A stretch of DNA of 64,000 nt from Maritimibacter sp. 55A14. GTDB lineage: Bacteria > Pseudomonadota > Alphaproteobacteria > Rhodobacterales > Rhodobacteraceae. The first letter of the stretch is position 1, and every line of letters starts with the position of its first letter. The notes under the pieces are model-generated. The model saw nothing but the letters and a program-made list of their open reading frames with translations, ran no database searches and was not told the origin of the DNA. Positions 7,222 through 15,868 of this stretch are shown one piece after another. Where the stretch lies: positions 1 to 64,000 of the forward strand of contig NZ_QEYE01000009.1 in NCBI RefSeq assembly GCF_003122205.1, read 5' to 3'. The translations under genes were made by a program, and so were the position numbers.

Positions 7222-9415
7222 GCCCGCCCAGGAAGGCTTCGAGCCTGGCCTGGTTGAGGGGTTTTTCCAGCACTTCCAGCCCCGCTTCGCGGCAGTGCGC
7301 GCGGACCGCGGCGCTAAGATGCCCGGTGATGATGCGCGCCGGCCGCTCGCCATAGCGCGCCGTGATTTGCGCGATCAGATCGGGGCCGGTCACGCCGTCG
7401 TCAAGCTCGTAATCCATCAGGATCGCGTCTGGCGGAATGTCCAGATCGCCCAGTTGCGCGAATGCGTCTGCCGGCCCCGCCGCGTCGAGCACATCCGCGC
7501 CCCAGCCGCGCAGCAGCAGCGTCATGGCCTGGCGCAGCTCCGGGTCGTTTTCCACCAGCAGGACGATCAGCCCGTCGAGCGCGGGCGGCCCCGGATCGGG
7601 TGCGGGCGCCTCGCCACGCGGCAGGCCGTTGGTGCCGCGCGCAAGCGGCACGTTGACCGTGAAGGCCGCGCCGCAGCCCAGATCGGACCGCAATTCCAGC
7701 GGATGGCCCAGTAGCGCGCAGGCCCGGTCCACGATCGCCAGACCCAGGCCCATCCCCTCGCTGGCGCTGACATGCGCGTCCAGGCGGTGGAACTCCTTGA
7801 AGATGCTGTCCTGGTCGGCGAGCGCGATGCCCGGCCCGGTATCGCGGACCTCCAGCCGCAAAGTGTTGCCCCGCCGCCGCGCGCCGACCAGAACCCGGCC
7901 CGCGGGCGTGTAGCGGATCGCGTTGGCGATGAGGTTTTGCAGGATCCGGCGGATATAGCTCGCATCGGTTTCCACCAGGCAGGTGGAGCGCACGAAGCGC
8001 AGCTCCAGCCCCTTGAGCGCCGCATGGGGCGCGAACTCGTCGCGGAGCTGATCGAGAACCCGGTCGATCGGAACGGCGGTCACGTCGACCTCCACCTTGC
8101 CCGATTCCAGCCGCGAGATGTCGAGCAGGGCGTCGATGATCTCCTCCACGCTGGTCAGGGCGCTCTGCGCCTTGGACATGACCCCGCGCTGCTCGTCATC
8201 GCGCAGCTCGTCGAAGATCGAGGCCATGTATAGCCGCGCGGCCGAGAGCGGCTGGCGCAGGTCATGGCTGGCGGCGGCCACGAAGCGCGATTTGGAGGCA
8301 TTGGCGCGCTCGGCATCGGTCAGCGCGTCCTCCAGTTCCAGCGTGCGTTCCAGCACGCGCTGCTCCAGCCGCTCGTTGGCATGGGCGAGCGCGCGCGCGG
8401 CCTCGCGTTCGGCGGTCACGTCGGAGAAGCTGATGACGAAGCCGCGGTCCGGCATTTCGCGGGCGAAGACGTCGAGCGTGGTGGTGGTGCCGCAGCGCAT
8501 CTCGAAGCGCAGCGGGGCGGGGCGTTCTTCCGCCCGGACCCAGGCCGCGACATCGTCGGGCGCGAGCCCCCCGAGGATCTCGAACTCGCTGCTGATGCGC
8601 CGCAGGATCAGATCGAACTCGATGCCGATGCGGAACCGGCTGAGCGGGATCGACAGCATCGTGCCGGCGTTCTGGTTCCAGCCCACCAGCCGCCGCTTGC
8701 GGTCGAAGATGCAAACCCCCTGGTCGATATGTTCGAGCGTGGCCCGGATCAGCCGCGCCTGATCGTCGAGCATCTTGCCGCGCTCGCGCCGCTCCAGCCG
8801 GATGATGTCGGTGATGTCGGTCTGCAGGATCACGGTCTGCCCGTCGCGGGTGCGGTGTTCGCTGACCTGCACCCAGCGGTCGCCGGTCAGGCGCAGGTTG
8901 AACATCACGTGGTTTTCCTGGTGGCGCTGCATCCGGCGCGCCGCCCAGTCGGCGCGGCTCTGGCCATCCGGCAGTTCCAGTGCGTGGCTCTGGCTGGCGA
9001 TGTCGACATATTCGGCGAAGCCCAGGCCGGGCCGCAGATGGGCCACCAGATCGGGCATGTACATCCCGAACCGGCTGTTGTGGAGCACCAGCACGCCGTC
9101 GGCGTTGAAGAGCGCGAAACCCTCCTGGATCGCCTCGATGGCATTGGCCAGGTCCGAACGCGCCATTTCGGCCTCGCGGATGGCCTCGGCCAGTTGGGCG
9201 TTGGATTCGTTGAGCAGGTCAAGCGCGCGCTCCAGCTCGCGCGTGCGGTCGGTGATCTGGTCCTCCAGCATCACCGCGCGTTCGAAATGGGCGTAGGCTG
9301 CACCGCCGTCGTCGGTGTCCTGCTCCACCCGGCGCATCAGCACCTCGGCGATCTTCATCAGCTTGGCGTTCTGCCGGTCCAGCGGGTCGGACGGATTTAT
9401 GAGCGTCTGCATCAT
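7211..9415 (-). CDS. Hybrid sensor histidine kinase of the quinoprotein/formaldehyde regulatory system (FlhS-like)
   Basis: A 734-residue cytosolic kinase with no transmembrane segment. An N-terminal coiled coil (about 45-95) precedes two PAS domains (about 95-205 and 225-335) and a second coiled coil. The HisKA box is AAASHDLRQPL with H384, the ATPase domain has NLIANAIRYTP and GMGLGLAIV motifs, and a C-terminal receiver carries D668 (ILMDYELD). PAS-7-type kinases of this layout occur beside PQQ alcohol dehydrogenase and FlhSR regulators. Its start overlaps the FIST gene stop, so the FIST protein may feed signals into it; the LuxR regulator at 10623 is the likely phospho-partner. Soluble location implies an intracellular signal. 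Confidence 0.88.
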   Translation of the reverse strand: MMQTLINPSDPLDRQNAKLMKIAEVLMRRVEQDTDDGGAAYAHFERAVMLEDQITDRTRELERALDLLNESNAQLAEAIREAEMARSDLANAIEAIQEGFALFNADGVLVLHNSRFGMYMPDLVAHLRPGLGFAEYVDIASQSHALELPDGQSRADWAARRMQRHQENHVMFNLRLTGDRWVQVSEHRTRDGQTVILQTDITDIIRLERRERGKMLDDQARLIRATLEHIDQGVCIFDRKRRLVGWNQNAGTMLSIPLSRFRIGIEFDLILRRISSEFEILGGLAPDDVAAWVRAEERPAPLRFEMRCGTTTTLDVFAREMPDRGFVISFSDVTAEREAARALAHANERLEQRVLERTLELEDALTDAERANASKSRFVAAASHDLRQPLSAARLYMASIFDELRDDEQRGVMSKAQSALTSVEEIIDALLDISRLESGKVEVDVTAVPIDRVLDQLRDEFAPHAALKGLELRFVRSTCLVETDASYIRRILQNLIANAIRYTPAGRVLVGARRRGNTLRLEVRDTGPGIALADQDSIFKEFHRLDAHVSASEGMGLGLAIVDRACALLGHPLELRSDLGCGAAFTVNVPLARGTNGLPRGEAPAPDPGPPALDGLIVLLVENDPELRQAMTLLLRGWGADVLDAAGPADAFAQLGDLDIPPDAILMDYELDDGVTGPDLIAQITARYGERPARIITGHLSAAVRAHCREAGLEVLEKPLNQARLEAFLGGLNR

Positions 9416-10578
9416 GGCTCACCCCCGTCCGGGCGGTAGATCGCCACGCCGGTCATGGTCTGGTTCACATGCAGCCCGTTGATCTGCTCGCCATAGGTCG
9501 AAAACCCCAGCACGCCGTGCGCGGCGAGGATGCGCGAAACCTGCCGGCCGATCTGTTTCTGGTTGACCTCGGTGCGCCGCAGGATGCAGTCGCAGGCCAG
9601 GATCGCAAGCGGTGGCTGATCCACCGAGAGCTGGCCAAGCTCGGCTTCCAGATGGGCCGTCATGTCCTCGGATTCCGCGAGCGTCAGGACCAGCCCCTCG
9701 TCGATGGCCGAGAAAAAGCGGAGATCGCCGTTCTCCTCCACCTTCTGGATGGCGCGGACATGGTGCTGGCCGCCGATGCGCACCACCACCGGATTGGCCG
9801 CGAAGGTCGAGGCCGCCAACCCCTCGGGCGGCTTGCCCAGGATGCGGGCGTATTCCTGCGCGGCGACCTCGGCGTTGATGCGGCGCACGACGCGACGCGC
9901 CGGGTCGGCCTCGGTCACGACCATGCGCCGCTCTGTCGGGTGGAAATGGTCCAGCCGGAAGACCCGCACCGGGCAGTCGGTGCGCAGCATGCAGACCACG
10001 GCGGCATTGCGCAGCACCGCACCGTCGCAGGCGATGAGCGTTTCCGCATAGCGCTCCCCATCCGCCGCGGAGCCGCCGAAGAGCGGCATCGGCCCGAGGC
10101 CGGCGGCCAGCGCGGCGACAAGCTCGTCCTCCTTCATCGACAGCCCGTCCACGGCCAGGAAGGCGAACTCGTTGGGCCAGTCGGAAGCTTCGCCGGCCAG
10201 CCGGGCGCGGGCGCGCACGGACTGCGAGACGAAGGTGTGCGGGGTAAAGTCGCGCAGGTTCTCGATCACCTGCACGATGGCGTGGAAATGATCCGCGGCA
10301 AAGCCGATGGCGACGATCTCGCCGCTGGTGTAGCCGTCCTCGCCGATCTCGCCCGCGGTGGTGCAGCCCACGCAATGCGCGCCGGGAAAGCGCTGCGCGG
10401 CCTCGACCATCAGCGGTTCGAAATCGGCCTCGGGCGTGACGAAGAAGAGCACCAGCGACAGGGCCGTATCGCCCATCTCCGCGCGGATCGCGGCGATGGG
10501 GTCCGGCGCGTCGTGGCGCACCTGCGCGCGGCGCAGGATGGCGCCTGCGTCAGCGGACGGGCTGGCGATGCCTTCCAT
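9412..10578 (-). CDS. FIST N/C domain signal-input protein
   Basis: A 388-residue soluble protein with FIST N (about 35-225) and FIST C (about 225-375) domains. Supporting stretches are FPGAHCVGCTTAGEIGEDGY, GLGPMPLFGGSAADGER (the conserved GGSAAD), HYHVR-like segments and the C-terminal FSTYGEQINGLHVNQT. FIST proteins are proposed intracellular sensors of small ligands such as amino acids, and normally act with kinases or cyclases. Here it sits between a LuxR response regulator and a hybrid kinase with a start/stop overlap to the latter, so it likely modulates that kinase. GAGGAGAC provides the ribosome site. Confidence 0.87.
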   Translation of the reverse strand: MEGIASPSADAGAILRRAQVRHDAPDPIAAIRAEMGDTALSLVLFFVTPEADFEPLMVEAAQRFPGAHCVGCTTAGEIGEDGYTSGEIVAIGFAADHFHAIVQVIENLRDFTPHTFVSQSVRARARLAGEASDWPNEFAFLAVDGLSMKEDELVAALAAGLGPMPLFGGSAADGERYAETLIACDGAVLRNAAVVCMLRTDCPVRVFRLDHFHPTERRMVVTEADPARRVVRRINAEVAAQEYARILGKPPEGLAASTFAANPVVVRIGGQHHVRAIQKVEENGDLRFFSAIDEGLVLTLAESEDMTAHLEAELGQLSVDQPPLAILACDCILRRTEVNQKQIGRQVSRILAAHGVLGFSTYGEQINGLHVNQTMTGVAIYRPDGGEP

Positions 10579-10622
10579 GTCTCCTCCCTCGGGCGCGGCG
10601 GCGCGCGGAAAGGGTAGTCCGC

Positions 10623-11321
10623 CTATTCGGAGTCGCGCAAGACGTTCGAGAAGCTGGCCATCTGCGAGATCAGCACCGCCTGGGTCCGGGTCTGCACGCC
10701 CAGCTTGCGCATGATCGCGGTGACATGGGTCTTGACCGTGGTTTCGGCGATCGACAGCTCATAGGCGATCTGCTTGTTGAGCCGGCCCTCGCAGATCAGT
10801 TGCAGGATCCGCGCCTGCTGGCGGGTCAGAAGCGCCAGGCGCTGCATCGCCTCGTCGCGGTCGTTGACCGGTGCGCCCTGCGTTGCGGTCAGCACGATAC
10901 CTTCGGGGACGAAGACGCCGCCGTTTCCGATCACCTCCAGCGCGGCGCGGAAGACCTGGCGCTGGCTGTGCTTGGGCACATAGCCCGAGGCGCCCGCCTG
11001 GATCGCGGAACAGACGATCCGGCTCTCCGACATCGAGGAGACGACCACGATCGGGGCATCGCCGACCGCCGTCTTGAGCCGGATCAGCCCGTCAAGCCCG
11101 GTGACATCCGGCAGGTTCAGGTCGAGCACGATGATTTCCGGCTGCGCGCCCGCCTCGAGCTGTTCCAGCGCGTCCTCCAGGCATTCGGCGCTATCGACCT
11201 GCGCGATGCCTGCGACCGACTTCAGCGTCATCGAAAGCGCGTCGCAGAACAGCGGATGATCGTCCACGATCAGGGCCGAGCGGAAGGCGCGCGGCGTCTG
11301 GGATTTGGCGTCTTGCGACAT
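10623..11321 (-). CDS. LuxR-family response regulator (FlhR/ExaE-like)
   Basis: A 232-residue two-domain regulator. The receiver has SALIVDDHPLF with its acidic pair and phosphoacceptor D67 (IIVLDLNLP); the C-terminal GerE/LuxR helix-turn-helix includes LTRQQARILQLICEGRLNKQ and TVKTHVTAIMRKLG. This type (ExaE/AgmR/FlhR) activates PQQ alcohol dehydrogenase and formaldehyde-oxidation genes. It lies upstream of the FIST and kinase genes with about 44 bases to FIST. Start choice is uncertain: 11321 or 11345 (eight residues longer); neither has a strong ribosome site. Confidence 0.87.
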   Translation of the reverse strand: MSQDAKSQTPRAFRSALIVDDHPLFCDALSMTLKSVAGIAQVDSAECLEDALEQLEAGAQPEIIVLDLNLPDVTGLDGLIRLKTAVGDAPIVVVSSMSESRIVCSAIQAGASGYVPKHSQRQVFRAALEVIGNGGVFVPEGIVLTATQGAPVNDRDEAMQRLALLTRQQARILQLICEGRLNKQIAYELSIAETTVKTHVTAIMRKLGVQTRTQAVLISQMASFSNVLRDSE

Positions 11322-11406
11322 GGGTCGGGCCGCTCTCTCGGTCATGTCCGGCAGCCTAGCAAAGCGCCGGTTCGCGCGATACTGCCACATTGGTCTGACC
11401 CGCGCC

Positions 11407-12198
11407 TCATCCCTTGCGGCGCACCAGGCCGCGGCCGGGATCGTAGCCCCGGATCGCCAGGCCCAGAAAGACGCAGGCCGCCAGCAGCGTCCAGACCAGC
11501 GCCATGCCGTTGAACTGTCCGTAAAGCGCGAAGCGGATCAGCTCGACCGCGTGGGTGAACGGATTCGCGGCGCAGATGTCGCGCAGCAGTTCAGAGCTTT
11601 CTGCCATGCGCCAGAGCGGGTAGAGCGCGGTCGACAGGAAGAACATCGGGAAGATCACGAAATTCATCACGCCCGCGAAATTCTCCAGCTGCCGGATGAA
11701 GGAGGAGAGCGCGACCCCCAGCGCCCCCAGCATCAGCCCCGCGACCAGCAGCGCCGGCAGCACGAGGATGTACCCCGCGGGCGGCATGGCGATGCCCAGC
11801 GCCGCCGCGATGGCCAGGAAGACGTAGCATTGCAGGATCGAGATCACCGTGCCGGCCAGGATCTTGCACAGCAGCAGCCACCAGCGCGGGAGAGGGCTTG
11901 TCAGCAGCAGCCGCATCGAGCCCATCTCGCGGTCGTAAACGAGGCTGAGCGAGGATTGCATCCCGTTGAAGAGCAGGATCATCCCGCAAAGCCCGGGCAC
12001 GATATATGTCTCGTAGGTGATGTAGGTCTGGTAGGGCGCGATGATCGACAGGCCGAGCGCGGCGCGGAACCCCGCCGCGAAGACCAGCAGCCAGACCAGC
12101 GGGCGCACCAGCGCCGCGATGAAACGCTCGCGCTGTTGGGCGAAGCGCAGCGCCTCGCGGGTGACGATCGCGGTCAGCGCGATGAGGAGCGGCTTCAT
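11407..12198 (-). CDS. ABC-2 type permease of the PQQ-alcohol dehydrogenase-associated ABC system (PedC-like)
   Basis: A 263-residue integral membrane protein with six hydrophobic segments and the ABC-2 permease pattern: ALVRPLVWLLVFAAGFRAALG near the N-terminus, YIVPGLCGMILLFNGMQSS, and a YDREMGSMRLLLTSPLPRWW coupling region. The family is repeatedly encoded beside quinoprotein alcohol dehydrogenases with an ATPase, a binding protein and a beta-propeller, exactly as here. ABC-2 architecture implies export or membrane extraction rather than import; the substrate is not known. It overlaps the ATPase gene by four bases. Confidence 0.85.
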   Translation of the reverse strand: MKPLLIALTAIVTREALRFAQQRERFIAALVRPLVWLLVFAAGFRAALGLSIIAPYQTYITYETYIVPGLCGMILLFNGMQSSLSLVYDREMGSMRLLLTSPLPRWWLLLCKILAGTVISILQCYVFLAIAAALGIAMPPAGYILVLPALLVAGLMLGALGVALSSFIRQLENFAGVMNFVIFPMFFLSTALYPLWRMAESSELLRDICAANPFTHAVELIRFALYGQFNGMALVWTLLAACVFLGLAIRGYDPGRGLVRRKG

Positions 12199-12914
12199 TC
12201 CGGGCCTCCCGTGATCTCCAGGAAGCGGTCGGTCAGGCCCGCCTCGCCCGCGATCTGCCGGGCGATGCCGTCGGCGCGCACCCGGCCCCGATGCAGGATC
12301 ACCAGGCGGTCGTCGGGGCGGACCTCGTCGGTCAGATGCGTGGCCCAGAGCGCGGTCAGCCCGTCCTCGGTGCAGAGGTCATGGACATGGCCGGTGATCG
12401 CACGGCGGGCCTCGGCGTCGAGCCCCACCGTGGGCTCGTCGAGCAGCAGCACGGCGGGCCGGTGGATCAGGGCGCGCGCGATCTCGGTCCGGCGGCGGTG
12501 CCCGCCATTGAGGTCGCGGGCGCGTTCGTCGGCGCGCGCGGCCATGCCCAGGCGCTCCAGCGCGGCCTCGATCCGTGCCTCCGCCTCGCGCCCCGCCAGC
12601 CCGTGCAGGGCCGCGAAATAGCGCAGGTTGCGGCGCACGCTCAGCCCGAGGTCCAGCGTCGGCTGCTGGAAGACCACGCCGATGCGGGCCAGCGCCTTGC
12701 GCGGGCTGCGCGCGATATCGTGCCCGGCGATCTCGATGCGCCCCTCGGCGGTGGTGAAAAGCCGGGTGAGCAGCGCGAAGAGCGTCGATTTTCCCGCACC
12801 GTTCGGTCCCAGGAGCGCGCAGAACGCGCCTTCGGCCACGTCGAAGGACACGCCGTCCAGCGCTCGTTTGGCACCGTAGGAAAATCCCAGCCCCTCGACC
12901 TTCAGCCCGCTCAT
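12195..12914 (-). CDS. ABC ATP-binding protein of the PQQ-alcohol dehydrogenase-associated system
   Basis: A 239-residue ATPase partner of the ABC-2 permease. Walker A is GPNGAGKST (36-44), the Q-loop is in GVVFQQPTLDLGLS, the signature reads LNGGHRRR instead of LSGGQ, and Walker B is LLLDEPTVGLD. The LNGGH form recurs in drug/alcohol-type ABC-2 exporters and fits the quinoprotein-associated family. The start is set at 12914 because AGAGGC precedes it; a start at 12926 would add four residues. Nearby secreted proteins (12963, 13441, 14409) suggest a periplasm-facing job. Confidence 0.86.
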   Translation of the reverse strand: MSGLKVEGLGFSYGAKRALDGVSFDVAEGAFCALLGPNGAGKSTLFALLTRLFTTAEGRIEIAGHDIARSPRKALARIGVVFQQPTLDLGLSVRRNLRYFAALHGLAGREAEARIEAALERLGMAARADERARDLNGGHRRRTEIARALIHRPAVLLLDEPTVGLDAEARRAITGHVHDLCTEDGLTALWATHLTDEVRPDDRLVILHRGRVRADGIARQIAGEAGLTDRFLEITGGPE

Positions 12915-12962
12915 GTTGCCTCTCATGCCTCTCGAGTTCCAAGCATAGGCGGGAGCGCGGGA

Positions 12963-13403
12963 TTACTGAATCGTTAATTCCAGGCGCTGGCTTTCACCGG
13001 TCGTTCCGGGAATGAGAACGAAATAGCGCCCCGGCTTGATGGCGATGAAGGACAGTTCGGCGGTGCCGGCGTCGTCGAATTCCAGGCTGTCGATGGCCAT
13101 CGGCCGCACCTCGATGTCGTTGATCACGATCTCGTCCATCCAGATGGCGCGGAAAAATTCCGGCCCGGTCAGCGCGAGTTCGGCCGATCCGTCGGCGGTG
13201 ATCTGCATTTTGTAATAGGCGCCCGATTGCAGCGCGATCGGCCCCTCGCCCAGCGGTTTGCCGGAGGCGAGCGTCACCTCGATCTCGGGCCCGCGGTTAC
13301 ATTTGGCCAGAAGCCCCGCAAAGCCCAGATCGTCGCAGAGCGGCGCCGCACCCGCCGGTGCAGCCAGCGCGGCCAGCGCCACGGCCATCACGAATTTCCG
13401 CAT
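12963..13403 (-). CDS. Secreted protein of unknown function in the quinoprotein ABC cluster
   Basis: A 146-residue protein with a clean signal peptide (to about PAGAAP), two cysteines near the mature N-terminus (LCDDLGFAGLLAKCN) and an all-beta second half ending GRYFVLIPGTTGESQRLELTIQ. The beta-rich layout resembles a small cupredoxin-like or Ig-like sandwich, but no copper-ligand set (His/Cys/Met) is evident, so I make no functional call. It sits between the ABC ATPase (48 bases) and the beta-propeller gene (37 bases) and is presumably cotranscribed. Confidence 0.72.
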   Translation of the reverse strand: MRKFVMAVALAALAAPAGAAPLCDDLGFAGLLAKCNRGPEIEVTLASGKPLGEGPIALQSGAYYKMQITADGSAELALTGPEFFRAIWMDEIVINDIEVRPMAIDSLEFDDAGTAELSFIAIKPGRYFVLIPGTTGESQRLELTIQ

Positions 13404-13440
13404 TCTTCCGTCTCCCTTGTCCTCTTGAAACGATCCCGGC

Positions 13441-14406
13441 TCAATCCGGCGTCACCACGACGCCCCAGGGCTGCTGCCCGACCTGAACCGACTTGACGAC
13501 CTTCCCGGCCGCCACGTCGATGATCGAGATGTCGTTGGAATTGCCGTTGGTGGTATAGAGGTATTCCTCCGCCGCATCGAAGGCGAGTTGCCAGACGCGC
13601 TGGCCGACCAGCAGATATTCCTCCACCTCGAATGTCTCGCCATTGACAAGCGCGACCCGGTTCGAGGGGCCCAGCGCCACGAAGACCTTCTTGCCGTCGG
13701 AGGTGATGCGCACGCCCACGGGTTGCAGCAGTTCCGGCGCGATGCCGGGCACCTCGAAGGTGATCTTGTGCAGGATGTCGCCCGTGGCGGGGTCGATCAC
13801 GCTGACCGTGCCGCCGATTTCCGCGCTGACAAAGAGCAGGCTGCCATCGGCGGTGTACTGTGCGAAACGTGGGCGCTGATCAACCAGCGTGTTCTGTACG
13901 ATCTCGTAGCTTCCGGTGTCGATGAAATGCGCCATGTTCGTCGTCTCGGACGTGTTGACGACGTATTTCCCGTCCGGCGAGATGGCCATGCCCTCGGGCT
14001 CCACCCCCACGGGGATCTCCGCCAGGATGGTGTGGGTCTCGACATCCGTCACCGTGACCAGGTTGTCATCCTCGTTGGCGATATAAAGCGGGTTGCCCGA
14101 GGGGTGCAGCACGAAAAGCTCCGGGTCGGGGCCGGAGGGCAGCGTGTGCAACTGCTCGTAGGTTTCCGTGTCGAAGACGCGCACCAGGTCATCGTCGGAG
14201 GCGCAGACATAGAGCTTGCTGCCATCCGGGCTGACGGTGATCCCGCGCGGCCGGTTGCCGCCGGGAAACTCGGCCAGAACCTCCCAGGTTTCGCTGTCCA
14301 CCACGGTGATGGTGTTGCCGCGTTCGTTGCTGACGAAGACCTTTCCCGCGAAAGCGGGCGTGGCCATGAGCGCGGCGACGGCGGTCGCGATGGCAAGTCG
14401 GCGCAT
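13441..14406 (-). CDS. PQQ-dependent catabolism-associated YVTN beta-propeller protein
   Basis: A 321-residue periplasmic propeller with a signal peptide (MRRLAIATAVAALMATPAFAG) followed by about seven YVTN-type repeats of roughly 42 residues. Each carries a SPDGxxxYV or equivalent turn, such as ITVSPDGSKLYVC and MAISPDGKYVVN. This family is a marker of PQQ alcohol dehydrogenase gene clusters and probably acts as a periplasmic scaffold or substrate-handling partner of the ABC system. The ATG at 14406 follows GGGAGAACTGAAC, two bases after the stop of the binding-protein gene. Confidence 0.88.
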   Translation of the reverse strand: MRRLAIATAVAALMATPAFAGKVFVSNERGNTITVVDSETWEVLAEFPGGNRPRGITVSPDGSKLYVCASDDDLVRVFDTETYEQLHTLPSGPDPELFVLHPSGNPLYIANEDDNLVTVTDVETHTILAEIPVGVEPEGMAISPDGKYVVNTSETTNMAHFIDTGSYEIVQNTLVDQRPRFAQYTADGSLLFVSAEIGGTVSVIDPATGDILHKITFEVPGIAPELLQPVGVRITSDGKKVFVALGPSNRVALVNGETFEVEEYLLVGQRVWQLAFDAAEEYLYTTNGNSNDISIIDVAAGKVVKSVQVGQQPWGVVVTPD

Positions 14407-14408
14407 GT

Positions 14409-15599
14409 TCAGTTCTCCCTCGTGGCAAAGGCTGTGCAGCGGCTTTCCGGCCGATCGAGCCCCATCGTGTCCAGAAGCGACACCTGGTGCAGGAACCCCT
14501 CCTGCGGGGAGACGCTGACCATGATGCGCCCGTCCACCAGCAGGATCGGCTGGCGCAATTGCCCGTTCCAGTCGCGGAACGTGACTTTCTGGCCCTTGAA
14601 GGCGGCCAACTCGAACTTGTCGCTTAAAGCATAGGCGCGCACTGCGTCCGCGGTGGCGTCGCCGGTGCGCGTGACCGCCTCGCCCAGCACCCGCAGTGCC
14701 AGCCAGGCATTGTAGTCCTCGGGGCGCATGTAGCGGCCCGTCAAAGCTTCGAAGCGGCGCTGAATCTGGGTGGCGCCCCAGGCTTCGAGCGCGGGATGCC
14801 AGGTCGCCGGGCGCAGACCGGCGGAGCCTGTGACCGGCGCGGGCGACCAGGTGTGGAAGGGCAGGTAGATTGCGAAGACGTCGGTCTCGTCGGCTGCCAC
14901 GATCACGTCGTGATCCTCCAGCCCCTGGGTGAAGAGCGGCAGTTGCCGCTGCACCTGCACATGGCCGGTATCCGTGCGCCGCGCGCCACCGGTATCCTCG
15001 AACTCCTTCTCGTCGGTGATCCGCGCCCCGAACTTGGTGGCGGAGGTGCGGTAGCTTTCGGCCAGTGCCCGGTCCGCGGGATGGGAGCCGTGGATCAGCG
15101 CCCAGTCGCGCCATTTCTTCCAGACCAGGAACTGCGCCAGCGCGTCGGTCAGCATCCGGCGCGAGGGCGCGACATGCAATAGATTGGCCCGGCAAGCGTC
15201 GTCGCGCAGGTCGGTATCCGGCGCGCCGATATTGAAGATGAGCGTATCAGGCCCGGCGGCGTCGGCCAGTTGCAGCAGCGTGTCGCGCCGTGCGTCCACG
15301 GCGATGAAGCGGATGCCGGCGGCTTCCAGTTCTGCGAGCGCGCCCAGCGCCTCCTCCGGTGCGGTTGCGCGGGTTTCCAGCGCATAGGTCTGGCCCATGA
15401 ACCGGCCGGTGGTCTGGTTATCCTCGGTGGCCAGAACGGCGCCGGCAAAGCCCAGGTCCTCCGGCGGCAGGTCGAGCCGTGAGACCGGCAGCAGCGCTGG
15501 GTAATCGACGCGCAGAACCGCGGCGGTCACGTCCTGGGCGTGCAGCGGCTGTGCGAGCGCGCAAAGGCTGACGCAGACGGTCAGCAGCCGGCCTATCAT
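14409..15599 (-). CDS. ABC transporter substrate-binding protein, PQQ-dependent alcohol dehydrogenase system
   Basis: A 396-residue exported type I binding protein (leucine-binding-like fold). The signal peptide ends at PLHAQ, the mature start is DVTAAVLRVDYPALLPVSRLD, a LIFNIGAPDTDLRDDACRAN segment follows, and late stretches AFKGQKVTFRDWNGQLRQP and PILLVDGRIMVS define this quinoprotein-linked subfamily. It differs from ordinary importers in being paired with an ABC-2 permease. The start at 15599 overlaps the stop of a 24-codon ORF (ATGA), suggesting translational coupling. An in-frame start at 15656 would add a very basic tail and no signal peptide. Confidence 0.86.
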   Translation of the reverse strand: MIGRLLTVCVSLCALAQPLHAQDVTAAVLRVDYPALLPVSRLDLPPEDLGFAGAVLATEDNQTTGRFMGQTYALETRATAPEEALGALAELEAAGIRFIAVDARRDTLLQLADAAGPDTLIFNIGAPDTDLRDDACRANLLHVAPSRRMLTDALAQFLVWKKWRDWALIHGSHPADRALAESYRTSATKFGARITDEKEFEDTGGARRTDTGHVQVQRQLPLFTQGLEDHDVIVAADETDVFAIYLPFHTWSPAPVTGSAGLRPATWHPALEAWGATQIQRRFEALTGRYMRPEDYNAWLALRVLGEAVTRTGDATADAVRAYALSDKFELAAFKGQKVTFRDWNGQLRQPILLVDGRIMVSVSPQEGFLHQVSLLDTMGLDRPESRCTAFATREN

Positions 15600-15670
15600 G
15601 GGCGGTCTCCGGCGGCGGTCCCCGCGCGCAAAGCGATGGCATCGGCGGCGGCGCACCCGGTCGTCGTCAT
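15596..15670 (-). CDS. Candidate 24-residue leader peptide upstream of the quinoprotein ABC operon
   Basis: The ATG at 15670 is preceded by GGGAGGATGAC, the best ribosome site in the neighbourhood, and opens a 24-codon frame ending in a TGA that overlaps the start of the binding-protein gene. The peptide begins MTTTGCAAADAIALRAG and ends GDRP. It lacks the Glu-x3-Tyr of PqqA, so it is not the PQQ precursor. It could be a leader that delivers ribosomes to the next gene, or the binding-protein gene may simply borrow its ribosome site. Confidence 0.45.
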   Translation of the reverse strand: MTTTGCAAADAIALRAGTAAGDRP

Positions 15671-15809
15671 GTCATCCTCCCGTCCACGGCGCGGAATTTC
15701 GGCTGATTCCGCGCCGGTACCGGGAAAGTCTAGCATAATGGTCGGGACTGTCGCCCCCCGGCGGTTGCGCGCCCCGCGCAATGATTGCCTTGCGCAGGGG
15801 GAATGTACG

Positions 15810-15842
15810 AAAAACACCGGCAAACCAGTGGCTTGCCGGTGT
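15810..15842 (-). terminator. Rho-independent terminator of the ectABC-ask operon
   Basis: Arms ACACCGGCAA (15814-15823) and TTGCCGGTGT (15833-15842) form a perfect 10-bp stem with a 9-base loop. Reading leftward on the minus strand the stem is followed at once by TTTT (15810-15813), the classical arrangement. It lies 26 bases past the ask stop codon and should end ectoine-operon transcription before the quinoprotein operon starts. Confidence 0.88.
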
Positions 15843-15868
15843 CTCATACCTTGGTCGGAGGACCTGAT

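Noticed and set aside
15596-15670. PqqA, the PQQ precursor peptide
   Set aside because: Size and position fit superficially, but the peptide has no Glu-x3-Tyr motif, and no pqqBCDE genes follow.
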